Assembly (NCBI RefSeq): GCF_963675165.1
Contig: NC_087378.1
Location: forward strand, 6,505,205 to 6,569,204
From: Halichondria panicea
Lineage: Eukaryota > Porifera > Demospongiae > Suberitida > Halichondriidae
DNA length: 64,000 nt
Direction of reading: 5' to 3'
Under the pieces are notes generated by a model. That model saw only the letters and a list, made by a program, of their open reading frames with translations. It was not told the origin of the DNA and ran no database searches. This document shows, piece after piece, positions 38,644 through 50,310 of this stretch. A program made the translations under genes and the position numbers. The number at the start of each line of letters is the position of its first letter. Position 1 is the first letter of the stretch.

Positions 38644-40238
38644 CTATATACAAACAGTTCCAGAGTTGTTGGGTAGAGATTGATTTGTGGTAGGGACGAC
38701 AAGGCCTGATGTTTGTATCTCCAGGAACCCTGGGTTAACGGTCAGTGGGTACTCAAAATTACCATCACTGGTGTCTTTATTGGAGGTCACTTCTTTTGAT
38801 CGATCGCGTTTGCTTTTCAGACGATTCTTGAACCACTCCTCTGTCTGCAAGAATAGATATGCATACCTCCAATAAATCAACTGACACATTCAACCATTGA
38901 TTACCCCACCCTTTCCACTGCCTCTATGGTGATGGGATACTCGGTGTCACCCTCACTTTGCTTCACAGCGGCCCGCTCACTTTTTCGACGCTCATTCAAG
39001 AGCTTATCCTTCTTGCGACGGTTCTTGAACCACTCGTGTATCTAGAGTGCAAGGAAAGGAGTTCAAACAATCATCATTTACAGTGTTACATCTATTCAAA
39101 ACTATTTATTTATTAAAAAAATAGTCGCCTGAGGCTAACTGAGGGGTGGTCATCAATAAGAGTAACTGCACCACGCAATCCACACCTTATACATGGAGAG
39201 TCCAGTGATTCTGGCAATCCTCTCCTTCTCTGGCTGCCCCTCCTTGCGGAAGTTCTTGGCCATGATTTTGCTGACATAAGCAACCTCCAATACCTCTCTG
39301 ATCTCAGGCGTCAACGGTGTCCTGCAAAGCAGAGCAGAGAATGAAATACTAAGCATGGAAGCTTTACGGTCATAGCAAATAAACACTACTTCAAGGAGCG
39401 ATCTGATCACACACTAGCTATAGATAACCAGACTAGAAGCAAGCCACCCTAGACAAACGACAAAAGGCATAACTGACTCTATGCTAAACGGTACTGTGCA
39501 AGCACTCCCTAGAACTGCTAGACCCCATGAACACACACCTGGCATGCCTCACTCCACCAAGATGGTAGTGCCAGCCTGTCTTCTCTTTGGGAGGTTTTGT
39601 TCGAGGACGACCCACTTTTGACTTCTTAGCTACATCCTCCTCTGATGTAGCTTGGCTCTCAGTGGTTGCTACAGCAATGGTCACTGTAGAGTGCTGTCTA
39701 GAGCTGCTACTCGATGATGTCCGTGGCCGAGTGACCACACCCACCTCTTTGCTTGACAATTGAGTGAATTGTTCCACCTGTACACACATCAATTCTCATT
39801 ATAGTCTATAACAACATCCAGCAGCTTTCATTGAAGGCTGATCTAGCATGCAGTTTCTATTGGGGGGGAACATAAGGTAACATAACAACTGTACGTACAC
39901 GGGGAAAAGGTTGTGTTAGGTGGTAGGTACAATGAGTTTAATAATCCTAGTAAAAACACCATAGAGTTATAGGCTCTCACTTCCTGCATGCAAACACAGA
40001 CACTGCCTATACAGATAACCACCTGTAGTTTAGGGATGACCTCGAGTGAGTCTATGTTGCTAAGCATTTCAGCGAGAGAAGAAGAGCCAGATTCCATGTT
40101 GAGGATATTGTCTTGAGTTGGCGTGAGGTGTGTGGTGGTGGTGGTGATGGCAGTGTTACCGTGTGGAGCTGTCGTGTGGGTGTGTGTAAGATGTGGGGGG
40201 TGGTCAGACAATGACAGGTTTTGGGGTGTGAGATTCAT
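38644..40238 (-). CDS. Divergent homeobox protein with duplicated helix-3 exon
   Basis: Five phase-compatible exons, up to 307 aa: 40023-40238, 39539-39777, 39186-39321, 38910-39041, 38644-38844 (TAG). A Ser/Thr-rich N-terminus is followed by an AT-hook-like KVGRPRTKPPK. Exon 3 carries homeodomain helices 1-2 (TPLTPEIREVLEVAYVSKIM, then PEKERIARITGLSMYK) with about six extra residues in the helix 1-2 loop. Exon 4 supplies helix 3 (IHEWFKNRRKKDK, with the invariant W-F-x-N-R). Exon 5 again begins with a helix-3 sequence (TEEWFKNRLKSKRD) followed by a similar EYPLTV tail (exon 4: EYPITI). Both exons start in phase 0, so they could be used in series or exon 4 could be skipped. ATG 40238 is preceded by an acceptor-like CCACAG, so a 5' non-coding exon may exist. 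Class is unclear. Confidence 0.8.
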
Positions 40239-40369
40239 CCTGTGGAGATAAAATAACAACCCTCAAAGGAAACTAAGCCTTTAATAACGCTCTAATTACT
40301 TTTTGCTTATCTTCGCTGTAGCCGAGGCTGTAGCAAAATTCTTTGTTTCATTTCTGAATTGTCTTTGCA

Positions 40370-41000
40370 GAGTTCTTTGCCGACACAGCACACAAGTTTC
40401 CTACCTTTATCGCATCAGAAATTGAATTCTTTATTCCGTGACCCTTTTCTTTGCAGTAAAGATCATCACACAAGTTTCCTACCTATCTCATCAAAATAGA
40501 ATTCTGTATTCCCGTGACCCTTTTCTTTGCAGTAAAGATCATCACACAAGTTTCCTACCTCTATCTCATCAAAATAGAATTCTGTATTCCCGTGACCCTT
40601 TTCTTTGCAGTAAAGATCATCACACAAGTTTCCTACCTCTATCTCATCAAAATAGAATTCTGTATTCCCGTGACCCTTTTCTTTGCAGTAAAGATCATCA
40701 CACAAGTTTCCTACCTATCTCATCAAAATAGAATTTTGTATTCCCGTGACCCTTTTCTTTGCAGTAAAGATCATCACACAAGTTTCCTACCTCTATCTCA
40801 TCAAAATAGAATTCTGTATTCCCGTGACCCTTTTCTTTGCAGTAAAGATCATCACACAAGTTTCCTACCTCTATCTCATCAAAATAGAATTCTGTATTCC
40901 CGTGACCCTTTTCTTTGCAGTAAAGATCATCACACAAGTTTCCTACCTCTATCTCATCAAAATAGAATTCTGTATTCCCGGATCCTTTTCCTTGCAATCA
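40370..41000. repeat. Minisatellite of 76-78-bp units resembling mini-introns
   Basis: Seven good units (anchors CGTGACCC at about 40437, 40513, 40591, 40669, 40745, 40823, 40901) plus degenerate ends. Each contains CTTTTCTTTGCAGTAAAGAT, that is a polypyrimidine tract with CAG acceptor overlapping a GTAAAG donor. Units differ by presence or absence of CT (CCTACCTCTATC versus CCTACCTATC). It lies in the divergent intergenic region between the homeobox gene and ELP3. Confidence 0.92.
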
Positions 41001-41130
41001 TCACACAAGAAGTTTCCACCTTATCTGATCAGAATTGTTCCAGGACCCCTTTCCTTGCATGCACAGTAAAGATCTCAACAGTCTGATCAGAATTTAATTC
41101 TTAACCTCTCGGAGTGTGATCTGTGCTGCT

Positions 41131-44100
41131 ATGGGGAAGACCAAGAAGAAAGGTGATCTGCTTTAATAGACTGATTTACATTAATACCACACAGTTATTC
41201 ATTATGTGATGGCCCTCTATATAAAAGGTCGAAACCACTCCTTTTCTTTTAGGAAAGAGACTGGGCCAGCTGCCGTGTTGAGAGTTGTCCCCAGTGCGTG
41301 AACATTCTTCACGCTCCCACAAGAATGCAAACGTGCAAACGTCACAAATGCTCGTTCCACCGCCCACACGCTAACTATTGCAAGCCTTGAGTATATACAC
41401 ATCACTGGTGGTCTTTTATCGAGGTTAAAAGTAATATCACCCACGCATATTATGTACTTTGTGGTTTGTACTGATTGCATTCCAACGGGACAACTCTCAA
41501 CACGGCAGATGGCCGCCAGTCTCTTTCCCCCAAAAAGGGAGTGGCTGCTCAAGTCTAGGTTACCCTATTACTTAGACTTTACCATTAGTAGAAATAAGGC
41601 CTACATGCATGGCTATTTTGGGTATTAAAGGATCAAATGCCGATTAGGTAATCACGTCTCATGTTACCCTAACACAGAGGGGGAGGGACTACCAGTGGCC
41701 GAGCGTATGATGATGACCGTGGCTGAGATAGTGAAGCTGTTGATACAAGCCCATCACGAAGGGAGGGACGTTAACCTCAACAAGTGAGTCCCATGGCAAC
41801 ACAGTGGTCACTGAGCCTGGGTTAGCAACACCACCGTGCACAGCGGTCACTAAGCCTGGGTAGCAACACCACCGTGCACAGCGGTCACTAAGCATGGTAG
41901 CAACACCACCGTGCATAGTGGTCACTAAGCCTGGGTTAGCAACACCACCGTGCACAGTGGTCACTAAGCCTGAGTAGCAACACCATCGTGCACAGTGGTC
42001 ACTAAGCCTGGGTAGCAACACCACCGTGCACAGTGGTCACTAAGCCTGGGTAGCAACACCACCGTGCACAGTGGTCACTAAGCCTGGGTAGCAACACCAC
42101 CGTGCACAGTGGTCACTAAGCCTGGGTAGTCTCATGAATCAGCCGCCCTTCCACGGAGGTCTGTCTGAGCACTTTAGTACAAACTTTTTTGACCAGGTTA
42201 GAATTCCGACCTAACCCAATCAGATCAAAATTAAGAATGACAAGAAGCGTATGCGTTCTATACAGTAGGACGCATTTATAGCTAGCGCTAGTCAGTCTAA
42301 CTATGGATACTGTTAGCCGATCAAGGAGCTATAGTAAGTTGAGTTGACTGCACTATAGCTAGTCCTGTGCAACCTTTTTCTTTTTCTTTTAGGAACGTTC
42401 TTGGAGCAAGCCAAATAAAAATTCATAGATGCTAGTCAAGCGTTTGCGGTTGACCTTTTGCATGCGTTGGAAGTAATGGAATTCTTTTGGTTTTGACACT
42501 GACGTAGTGGACTAAAGTGCTCAGACTGAAAGGGCGGCTGATTCATGAGACTAAAGCCTAGACTCGCTGGCCACTCCCATCATCACTATCTTGAGGATTG
42601 GGACTGGTCAACTGCCAATCTGCGAGTTGTTCTTGTGGAATTTTAATTAGTTGTATGACATCATTTTGTGGTTTGTGCGGTTGACTAAAGTTGCGTAACT
42701 ATCAGGTGAATGTGGGTTATGTCCCGTGGTTTATCTAATACAACATAAGACCCAGCCCAACTACAACGAATTACGTGGGCGAAATATGTCACATGACAGT
42801 GCTTCTGCACTGTGATTGGTCATTACCGATTTCGGTATAATGAGAACAACTCGCAGATTGACAGTTGACCAGTCCCAATCCTCAAGATAGTGATGATGGG
42901 AGTGGCCAGCGAGTCTAACTAAAGCCTGGGTAGCTTACACTCATACTTCAACTTGTAATAATTTTACACTTAGTGTTTGTACTTTGATCATCCTACAGAC
43001 TCAAGGGTCAAGTGGCCAGCAAGTATGGACTCTCCTCTCAACCGCGACTGGTCGACATCATTGCAGCTGTTCCCCTGGCCCACAAGAAAACACTCCTCCC
43101 TAAACTGAAGGCCAAACCGATCCGCACTGCATCCGGTATCGCTGTGGTAGCAGTCATGTGCAAGCCTCATCGCTGCCCGCACATCACATTCACAGGCAAC
43201 ATCTGTGTGTGAGTAATTAGATTACACATACTCGTATAATTATGTGGCCTCAGAGATGATGAAAACATTTCCTCTTTAGGAGTTGTGGGCGTTGTGGGCA
43301 CTTTAAGGTAATGTTTTTTCCAGGAAATTGTGTGAGCAATTAGTTCTTAGTCCTTTGAAGAATCAATGACCCAAAATGCAACAGCTGCTATGTTAGAGTG
43401 GGTGTTCTGACTACATGTTCCAATTATGTGTGGGACTGTTCTAAAATGTCCCTTAAGGACATTGTGTAAAGTAATTATCTCTATTCCCAATGCCCCACCC
43501 ACCTCAGCTATTGCCCTGGGGGACCCGACTCTGACTTTGAGTACTCCACTCAGTCATATACTGGCTATGAGCCCACCTCCATGAGGGCTATCAGGGCACG
43601 CTACAATCCCTACCTTCAGGCAAAGCACAGAATCGAGCAGGTGCTAAAATTATGCAATAATAGGGAAAGGACTTTTATGAACGTACACGTATAGACAAGT
43701 TTTATGGGGTGCTGTTTTTGGTTAGTGGTGAAATATTCAATTGATGCTTGTAAGTCTTCAACTTGAGCCTTTGTGTGGACCGTATGTGTCATATATAATT
43801 ATGAGAGGTGAATACCGTATAGCGCGAAATTTTCGAGGCACTTATATTTCGTGGATTGGCCTCTAAAAGTATTTTCGTTGCACAATGTTCGCGGAATGAC
43901 TGCTTACCGGAAGCCACGCCTTTAAATCTTGCACGTTATAGCAGGTAAAGAACGATTTTCGTGGACTTAATTTTCGTGTAGGATTGCTACCCACGAAATC
44001 CACGAAAATTAAGCCCCTCGAAAATTTCGCGCTATACGGTAGCCAAAATTATGTTTAGTTGGCGGCGGTGGCTTAGCCTCGAATATGTTACTGTGGCCGT

Positions 44101-47100
44101 GAACCACTTGTCAATGACCTTAGCTATTACTCCACAAAACTGCTAGTTTTTAGCGTCTGTAGGGTGGGTGGTAGGTAAATTAGTGCTCTTGTTTTACCAG
44201 GCAGTTGCTGGCTCTAGTACTAACCTCAATATCAGGCCGCTCATGGTATCGAGGCTAGCACAGGAGCACAGGAGCACTTTAGCTAAGGTCAAGTTGTTCT
44301 ATTATTTACGGTTGCCTTAACATATTCGAGGCTAAGCCGCCATCACCAACTAAACACTGCCACCATCTTTGAAGCTAAGCCGCCGCCTCCTAATACAGAT
44401 CATACAGTCACATTTTGCAGTATTCACCCCTCATACTAATAGGACGTATTCCTTGCAGTTGAAGCAGCTGGGTCACTCTGTAGACAAGGTGGAGTACATT
44501 GTAATGGGCGGGACCTTCATGGCGTTGGATGATGAGTACAAGGACTTCTTCATCCGGAATCTCCATGACGCTCTCTCTGGCCACACCAGCAGCTGCGTCG
44601 ACGAGGCTGTCAGGTAAAGCAATGTGTCATTAGCTTACAACTATGAGAAGGAATCTTTGAGAACCTTGAAAATTGAGTTTGAAATGAGACCCATTTCATA
44701 AGTACATTGTATTCTGTAGCTGTCATATTGTCCAGGTCGAAGACATTATGTGTTCATGTACACAGTAATACGGATGTCATACAAGGTTTATTTCGGGAAT
44801 TTGTCCAATGGGGGTTTCCAAGTATATTTATAGTCAGCATGCTCGTTTAAGGAGGTGCAAGTACCGTCATTTGCTTACTCCAAGTGGGTGACAGAACATT
44901 TCAAGCGGGTCGAAAATAACCAGCACTGAAATAAACTCTGTCATGTATGTATACCATTTTAGATATTCTGAGAAAAGCAAGACCAAGTGTATTGGGATCA
45001 CCATAGAAACAAGACCTGACTACTGTCTAAAGAAGCATCTCAGGTATGAAAGTGCACACTACCGTATTACTAAAATATTTTGCTGGTAAAAAACCTTCGC
45101 CAATGAGCCAAATCAGCAAAAAATTTCACCCTTAGCTATCTAAATATTGCGTTCTGGCAAGGATCGTGTTTACTTGGTTTTGCGATTTTATTGTTGCGAA
45201 TTGATCAACCCTCGCAAAGTGCACATATTTTTGATGCTCGCAAAACATTCTAGTAATACAGTATTTGTACCACCTCCCCCTCCCAAACAGTCAGATGCTG
45301 ACATATGGTTGTACTAGACTGGAGGTGGGAGTGCAGAGTGTGTACGAGGACGTTGCCAGGGATACAAATAGAGGCCACACTGTGAAGGCTGTATGTGAGT
45401 CATTCCAGCTGGCCAAGGACGCAGGGTTCAAGGTGGTAGCTCACATGATGCCCGACCTCCCAAATGTCAGCTTCGAGAGAGACATAGAGGGATTTATTGT
45501 GAGTGTACATGTACTACTGCTATTGAGAATTTGTTGCCTGAATCTAAAATATCAGGTTTGATATTATTAACCCGAGGCGCGCCACAGGTTATAGTAGTCG
45601 GTCAGTCTGTCTGTCTGTCTGTCTATGTATTCTGAGTTTACTCACCTGGATGCGATAGCACTGTGTTTATACCATGGATGCCTCAACACAACAAGGTAGT
45701 AGTTATAAATTTGGCAGATTTTAATGTTAAAGCTTCGTTGTCGAATAAAAAGCATTTTTTGAGGGCTGAGAAGTAACACAAAAATTAAAATCGGGATAAA
45801 CTCCCACGCACTGGTAATTTCACATGCAAAGCTATTGGTGGGTGTGATTTCCTGGTATTGAACCGCGAATATTAGAACCCACGAACATTTTTGCTGAGGG
45901 CTCTGAAGCCAAATAGCGAAAATTTGCACCCGCGAAAAGTTCCCGCTATACGGAAAATTTTTGATGCATGTACTTTTAAATTGACAGACACTCCTTCAAT
46001 ATCCTTTTACAATAATAGTAACATTAAGGTACTTTGTTCCTGCATCCGGGTGAGTAAACTCAGAATACACAGACAGACAGACAGACAGACAGACAGACTG
46101 ACCGACTACTATAACCCGTGGCGCCTCTGGGTTAATAATATAAATTTCCCTCTATCCCGTAGTCATTACATTGGAATGCTGCCAGCCACAACAGATGTTA
46201 AAGTTGTTGTAATTAGTGATCTCAATCGCAGGCCTCCCACCCTTGACCTAAAACTACCGTACCAATAAACTGCTTGTTGTACTCATTGCCGAATACGAGT
46301 TGACACAATCCTTTTTATCTCCAGGAATTTTTCGAGAACCCTGCGTTTCGGGCTGATGGTCTAAAGATCTATCCCACCCTCGTCATCAGAGGCACAGGTG
46401 TGGACAATCTGTTGATTATGTTTGACTGTCGTTGCTAACGTTTCCTCGTTGGTTTCCAGGACTGTACGAGCTATGGAAAACTGGTCGCTATAAGAGTTAT
46501 CCACCTGCTCTGCTTATCGACCTGGTTGCTAGGATACTTGCTCTAGTGCCCCCGTGGACGAGAGTGTATCGTGTGCAACGGTAGGATTCCCCCTCAATGT
46601 GTAGTCAGGGTTGTGTGTGTAGTTCTGAGAGCCTGTGCTTGTACCGTATAGCGGGTAATTTTCTGGGGTCAATTCGTGGTTGAGCAATGTTTAGTCAGTT
46701 CATGTCGTGCCTGCGTGTGCACTGCAGGTAGAGGTGGTCGCTTCATTCGTGTCGTGCCTGCGTGTGCACTGCAGGTAGAGGTGGTCGCTTCATTCGTGTC
46801 GTGCCTGCGTGCACTGCAGGTAGAGGTGGTCGCTTCATTCGTGTCGTGCCTGCGTGCACTGCAGGTAGAGGTGGTCGCTTCATTCGTGTCGTGCCTGCGT
46901 GTGCACTGCAGGTAGAGGTAGTCGCTTCATTCGTGTCGTGCCTGCGTGCACTGCAGGTAGAGGTGGTCGCTTCATTCTTGTCCTGCCTGCGTGTGCACTG
47001 CAGGTAGAGGTGGTCGCTTCATTTGTGTCGTGCCTGCGTGCACTGCAGGTAGAGGTGGTCGCTTCATTCGTGTCGTGCCTGCGTGTGCACTGCAGGTAGA

Positions 47101-48712
47101 GGTGGTCGCTTCATTCGTGTCGTGCCTGCGTGCACTGCAGGTAGAGGTGGTCGCTTCATTCGTGTCGTGCCTGCGTGCACTGCAGGTAGAGGCGGTCGCT
47201 TCATTTGTGTCGTGCCTGCCTGTGCACTGCAGGTAGAGGCGGTCGCTTCATTCGTGTCGTGCCTGCGTGTGCACTGCAGGTAGAGGTGGTCGCTTCATTC
47301 GTGTCGTGCCTGCGTGTGCACTGCAGGTAGAGGTGGTCGCTTCATTCGTGTTCATGCTTAGGGATTCAACCAAATAAACCACAAATGTTTGCTCTCTCCC
47401 CCCCCCCCCCCCCGAAAATTACCCGCTACATGTATACAGTATATTCAGTATGTACAGTATATTAATCTACTGTTAGTAGCTCTCAGCATCTTTCTTTAGG
47501 GCTTTATATTACCCCCCTCCAGTGACATCCCCATGCCGTTGGTGACATCAGGAGTAGAGCATGGTAACCTCAGAGAGCTGGCTCTGGCACGCATGAATGA
47601 CCTCGGTACTCATTGCCGTGACGTCAGAACCAGGGAGGTAGGCATCCAGGAGATCCATCACAAGGTCCGGCCCTACGAGGTAAGGGTGGCTATTATATGG
47701 CTAAAAGATTGTTCAAAATACGTGCTGCAGGTGGAACTGATACGAAGAGACTACGTAGCTAATGGTGGATGGGAGACCTTCCTCTCCTACGAGGATCCTC
47801 GGCAAGGTGACCACACCCACTCCCGTGTGGCGAGTGTACTTTAATATAAATGTTTTTTGACAGATATTTTGGTTGGACTACTACGGCTGAGAAAGTGTTC
47901 CCCCGACACTTTCAGACCAGAGCTAAAGGGAGGCGTGTCCATTGTGCGAGAGCTACATGTGTATCCTCTATATCGTGTTTGGTGTAAATGTGTGTAGTTA
48001 GTGAATTTGTGTTATTGTTTGTGGATACGTGGTGAGCAGTTTATGTTGTCGTCATCTTAACTTTACAACCAGGTATGGCAGTGTGGTTCCAGTGAGTGCC
48101 CGTGACCCGTCCAAGTTCCAACATCAAGGGTTCGGGATGCTCTTAATGGAAGAGGCTGAGAGAATAGCTTTTGAGGAGCATGGCTCCTACAAGATTGCTG
48201 TCATTTCAGGTACTCCCCCTCATGCCCCTCATGTACAAATGCACAAATGCATGCACACCTTCACCACACGCCCACACACCGTACTCTCCCTCATGTACAA
48301 ATGCATGCACACTTTCACCACACACCCACACACCGTACTCTCCCTCATGTACAAATGCATGCACACCTTCACCACACACCCACACACCGTACTCTCCCTC
48401 ATGTACAAATGCATGCACACTTTCACCACACGCCCACACACCGTACTCTCCCTCATGTACAATCTTTAATTGCATCCTTCCTCTTTCCAACACACACCCA
48501 ACAAATTAAATTATACTCCCTCTCAAATTAATCCCCTTACTTGTGTGTGAATGTGTGTTTTGTCTGGACATTCACACGCACCCATTTATATCACTCTTCC
48601 CATGCACCCACCCAACTACCCACCCACATGTACAGGAGTAGGGACAAGAAACTACTACAGAAAAATTGGATACGAACTGGATGGACCTTACATGTCTAAG
48701 ATTCTTTTATGA
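41131..48712 (+). CDS. ELP3: ELP3, catalytic subunit of Elongator
   Basis: Fourteen exons sum to 550 aa (human 547): 41131-41152, 41678-41783, 42999-43208, 43508-43640, 44459-44613, 44963-45043, 45291-45498, 46325-46397, 46460-46580, 47523-47679, 47731-47806, 47864-47960, 48073-48209, 48636-48712 (TGA). The radical-SAM domain has the CKPHRC and CVYC cysteines of the 4Fe-4S site. Further hallmarks are [50 protein letters not shown] and [17 protein letters not shown]. The C-terminal GNAT domain has [25 protein letters not shown] and [16 protein letters not shown]3 installs the carboxymethyl group on wobble uridines of tRNA using acetyl-CoA and SAM. It is intact and very conserved, while its introns are filled with repeats. 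Confidence 0.97.
41236..41547. repeat. Foldback element in ELP3 intron 1
   Basis: The left arm (CCACTCCTTTT, then GGAAAGAGACTGG and CTGCCGTGTTGAGAGTTGTC) is matched by the inverted right arm ending AGGGAGTGG. Arms are about 55 bp, with an interior of about 190 bp. No clear target duplication and no coding capacity. Confidence 0.7.
41800..42126. repeat. 38-bp minisatellite, ELP3 intron 2
   Basis: About nine units contain GGTCACTAAGCCTGGGTAGC and AACACCACCGTGCACAGT, with small changes. The next element (42129) is inserted in its last unit. Confidence 0.92.
42129..42551. mobile_element. 423-bp MITE, TA target site, ELP3 intron 2
   Basis: It starts GTCTCATGAATCAGCCGCCC and ends with its exact complement. 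TA lies on both sides (42127-42128 and 42552-42553). The termini carry a second inverted block around TGAGCACTTTAGT. There is no open frame. Confidence 0.82.
42561..42915. mobile_element. 355-bp MITE, TA target site, adjacent to the former
   Basis: Arms of about 80 bp start GACTCGCTGGCCACTCCCAT and end with the complement, flanked by TA (42559-42560, 42916-42917). Only 7 bp separate it from the preceding MITE. Confidence 0.82.
43815..44039. mobile_element. CCGTATAGCG-family foldback, ELP3 intron 4
   Basis: It starts CCGTATAGCGCGAAATTTTC and ends with the complement, TA on both sides. Same family as 7225-7555. 225 bp, no open frame. Confidence 0.8.
44053..44355. mobile_element. Foldback element, ELP3 intron 4
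   Basis: The left arm GTTTAGTTGGCGGCGGTGGC TTAGCCTCGAATATG is matched inverted at 44314-44355. It lies 13 bp after the previous foldback. Target duplication unclear. Confidence 0.65.
45062..45261. mobile_element. Short foldback, ELP3 intron 6
   Basis: It starts CCGTATTACTAAAATATTTT and ends with the imperfect complement (CATTCTAGTAATACAG), TA on both sides. About 200 bp. Similar outermost bases to the CCGTATAGCG family. Confidence 0.55.
45565..46137. mobile_element. Foldback with (GTCT)n ends, ELP3 intron 7
   Basis: The left arm TTAACCCGAGGCGCGCCACA continues into GTCAGTCTGTCTGTC. The right arm is its complement with (GACA)n and ends GGGTTAA. The interior contains a partial CCGTATAGCG-type end (about 45930-45955). 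Related termini occur at 31855-31935. Confidence 0.7.
46644..47430. mobile_element. CCGTATAGCG-family element carrying a minisatellite
   Basis: It begins CCGTATAGCGGGTAATTTTC and ends GAAAATTACCCGCTAC (last bases degenerate). In between about 14 units of 45-47 bp (GCACTGCAGGTAGAGGTGGT, CGCTTCATTCGTGTCGTGCC) are expanded, plus a run of about 18 C. Overlapping open frames across the array are repeat artefacts. It lies in ELP3 intron 9. Confidence 0.8.
48230..48460. repeat. 54-bp minisatellite, ELP3 intron 13
   Basis: Four units contain CATGTACAAATGCATGCACA and CACACCGTACTCTCCCT; starts at about 48238, 48292, 48346 and 48400. Open frames through it are not genes. Confidence 0.9.
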
Positions 48713-48916
48713 TTATTCATGGTATGTGACACATTTTGATTGTCCTGTGCAGACAGTGAATTTATCAAACAATGAAATTCAACATACATGACAATTCAGT
48801 TCTCGGTAAACCTGTGCATTATTGCTGTATCACAAACAGTCAGTATAATATTATGCTACACATACATGTATGTGTGAGTTTACGAACATTGGCACTCAAA
48901 CATCAGAGAGTGACCG

Positions 48917-50150
48917 TTAGCATGAGGGCCACTGTATGGGCCAGGCCTGCTCCCTCTTCCGCCCTCCTCCCATGGCCTTCCTCAGTCTCTTGCTCAGTGG
49001 AGGTTTGCATTCCTGCTGACACGAAGCACTCGGTAGGTTCAGGGGAACGTCTGTGGGTAGGGTGGAGTAACACATATATACAACCTCCCCAAAACTACGA
49101 TCGTTATGCATTTCACACATGGACAAATGTCGAGTAATAAGATAAAGTAGCTAGAAAAAGTGCTAGTTAAAAATAAAAATAAACTTAACGGTTTTGTGTT
49201 TATCAAAACAGAAAATCGGAATTTCTCACCAAATGGGCCTGGCTTGTACCCACTATACTTTAGAATAGTAGGACCAACTGAACTGAGCCCAAAGAACTGG
49301 ACCGGTGTGCGTTGGTCGTCCTGAGCGGTCCAGTATCCGTAGCATGGCTTCTCTGGGTCACTGGTTCCCGGGAACCACCAGGCATCACACTCCGTGTCCT
49401 GTAGGCAGACCACTTAATTTATTATCAGTGCATGATAATGTGGCACTTCTTACCCAAATCTGTTGCGTCCCATTGTACTGACAATTCTTCATCCAGTCAG
49501 GAGGAACTGCTGCCAACCCCTAGCCAACCACACATGATATAAAAACAAATTTCCAATAATTAAGTAACACGACTCTAAACCAACCTCCTCAAACAGACAG
49601 CACTGGTAATCGTCCCAACTAAGAGCTGTGTGGTTAACGAAGTACATACTGCCCTGTGTGGCTAAAAAGGTGCAGGTGTAGTTGTTTTTATCTGGCGACC
49701 CAGTGTCAAACAGAGGAAGGCACCAGTCTATGTAGTCTGCTCGAAATGTCTGCATTGTGTACAGAGTTATACTGATATGTGTACTTTGTACATGATTTGT
49801 TGGGGGAGGGGCTGGTTGAGCTACATGTACGTATTTCAACTCATCAACATTATACAGCTAAAGAGCCTAAGCTATACATGTATTTCAACCATCAACATTA
49901 TAATGATTGTACAGCTAAATAGCTTTAGCTCCCAGCTAACTTTTTGAGTATAGTTGTAGTACATAGCTCCTATTGATTGCCAATTGCCATACTGCTCCAC
50001 ATAGATAGTTAGCTGTACAGAGAACTGATCTGGCCAGGAAGGCACTGGTGGACTTGAGGCAGCTGCTGTATCTTGGTTACCTAACCCCAGTAGGAGCAAA
50101 CAGCACAGGAGTATCTCAACACAAGACGTCATCCTTGAGTCTAACATCAT
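48917..50150 (-). CDS. Secreted cysteine-rich protein, At4g14100-like
   Basis: Five exons, 247 aa: 49941-50150, 49585-49749, 49454-49519, 49230-49398, 48917-49050 (TAA). The protein has a signal peptide (about MTSCVEILLCCLLLLGLG), then PSWPDQFSVQLTIY, GAMYYNYTQ, a middle with conserved Cys/Trp (DYIDWCLPLF, WDDYQCCLFEE, NCQYNGTQQIW, TECDAWWFPG), N-glycosylation sites (NYT, NHT, NGT) and a basic tail (SKRLRKAMGGGRKRE). The opening PxWPDQF, the CxxW pattern and length resemble the plant/protist family of Arabidopsis At4g14100, recalled from memory; function is unknown. Two introns use GTTAGC and GTTGGT donors, chosen because phase and continuity fit. It is convergent with ELP3, 200 bp away. Start could be MTSC (50132) rather than 50150. 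Confidence 0.7.
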
Positions 50151-50310
50151 CGCATCCCAGAGTGCAGTGTGAGATCATCCGGGGCCACGTACTTATGGCT
50201 ACAAGAGTGCATGACTACATCCGCTTTGCCTTTGACTCCCTCCCTTGTATATAACAGCACAGTGCATGCATGAATAGTAAAATCACCACAACAGCACAGA
50301 TTTGATCGAG

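Noticed and set aside
38910-39321. TALE-class homeobox assignment
   Set aside because: TALE homeodomains have three extra loop residues and a WF-N-RR signature with Ile at position 50. Here about six residues are inserted and position 50 is Lys.
40436-41086. Open frames through the 76-78-bp repeat (both strands)
   Set aside because: Units whose length is divisible by three keep any frame open; the sequence has no protein-like features.
40370-42126. CRISPR-like arrays
   Set aside because: The repeats are contiguous tandem units without unique spacers, in a eukaryotic gene context.
46676-47283. Repeated frames reading [13 protein letters not shown] or [12 protein letters not shown]
   Set aside because: They arise from the 45-47-bp minisatellite inside a transposon in an ELP3 intron, and no start, splice or conservation supports them.
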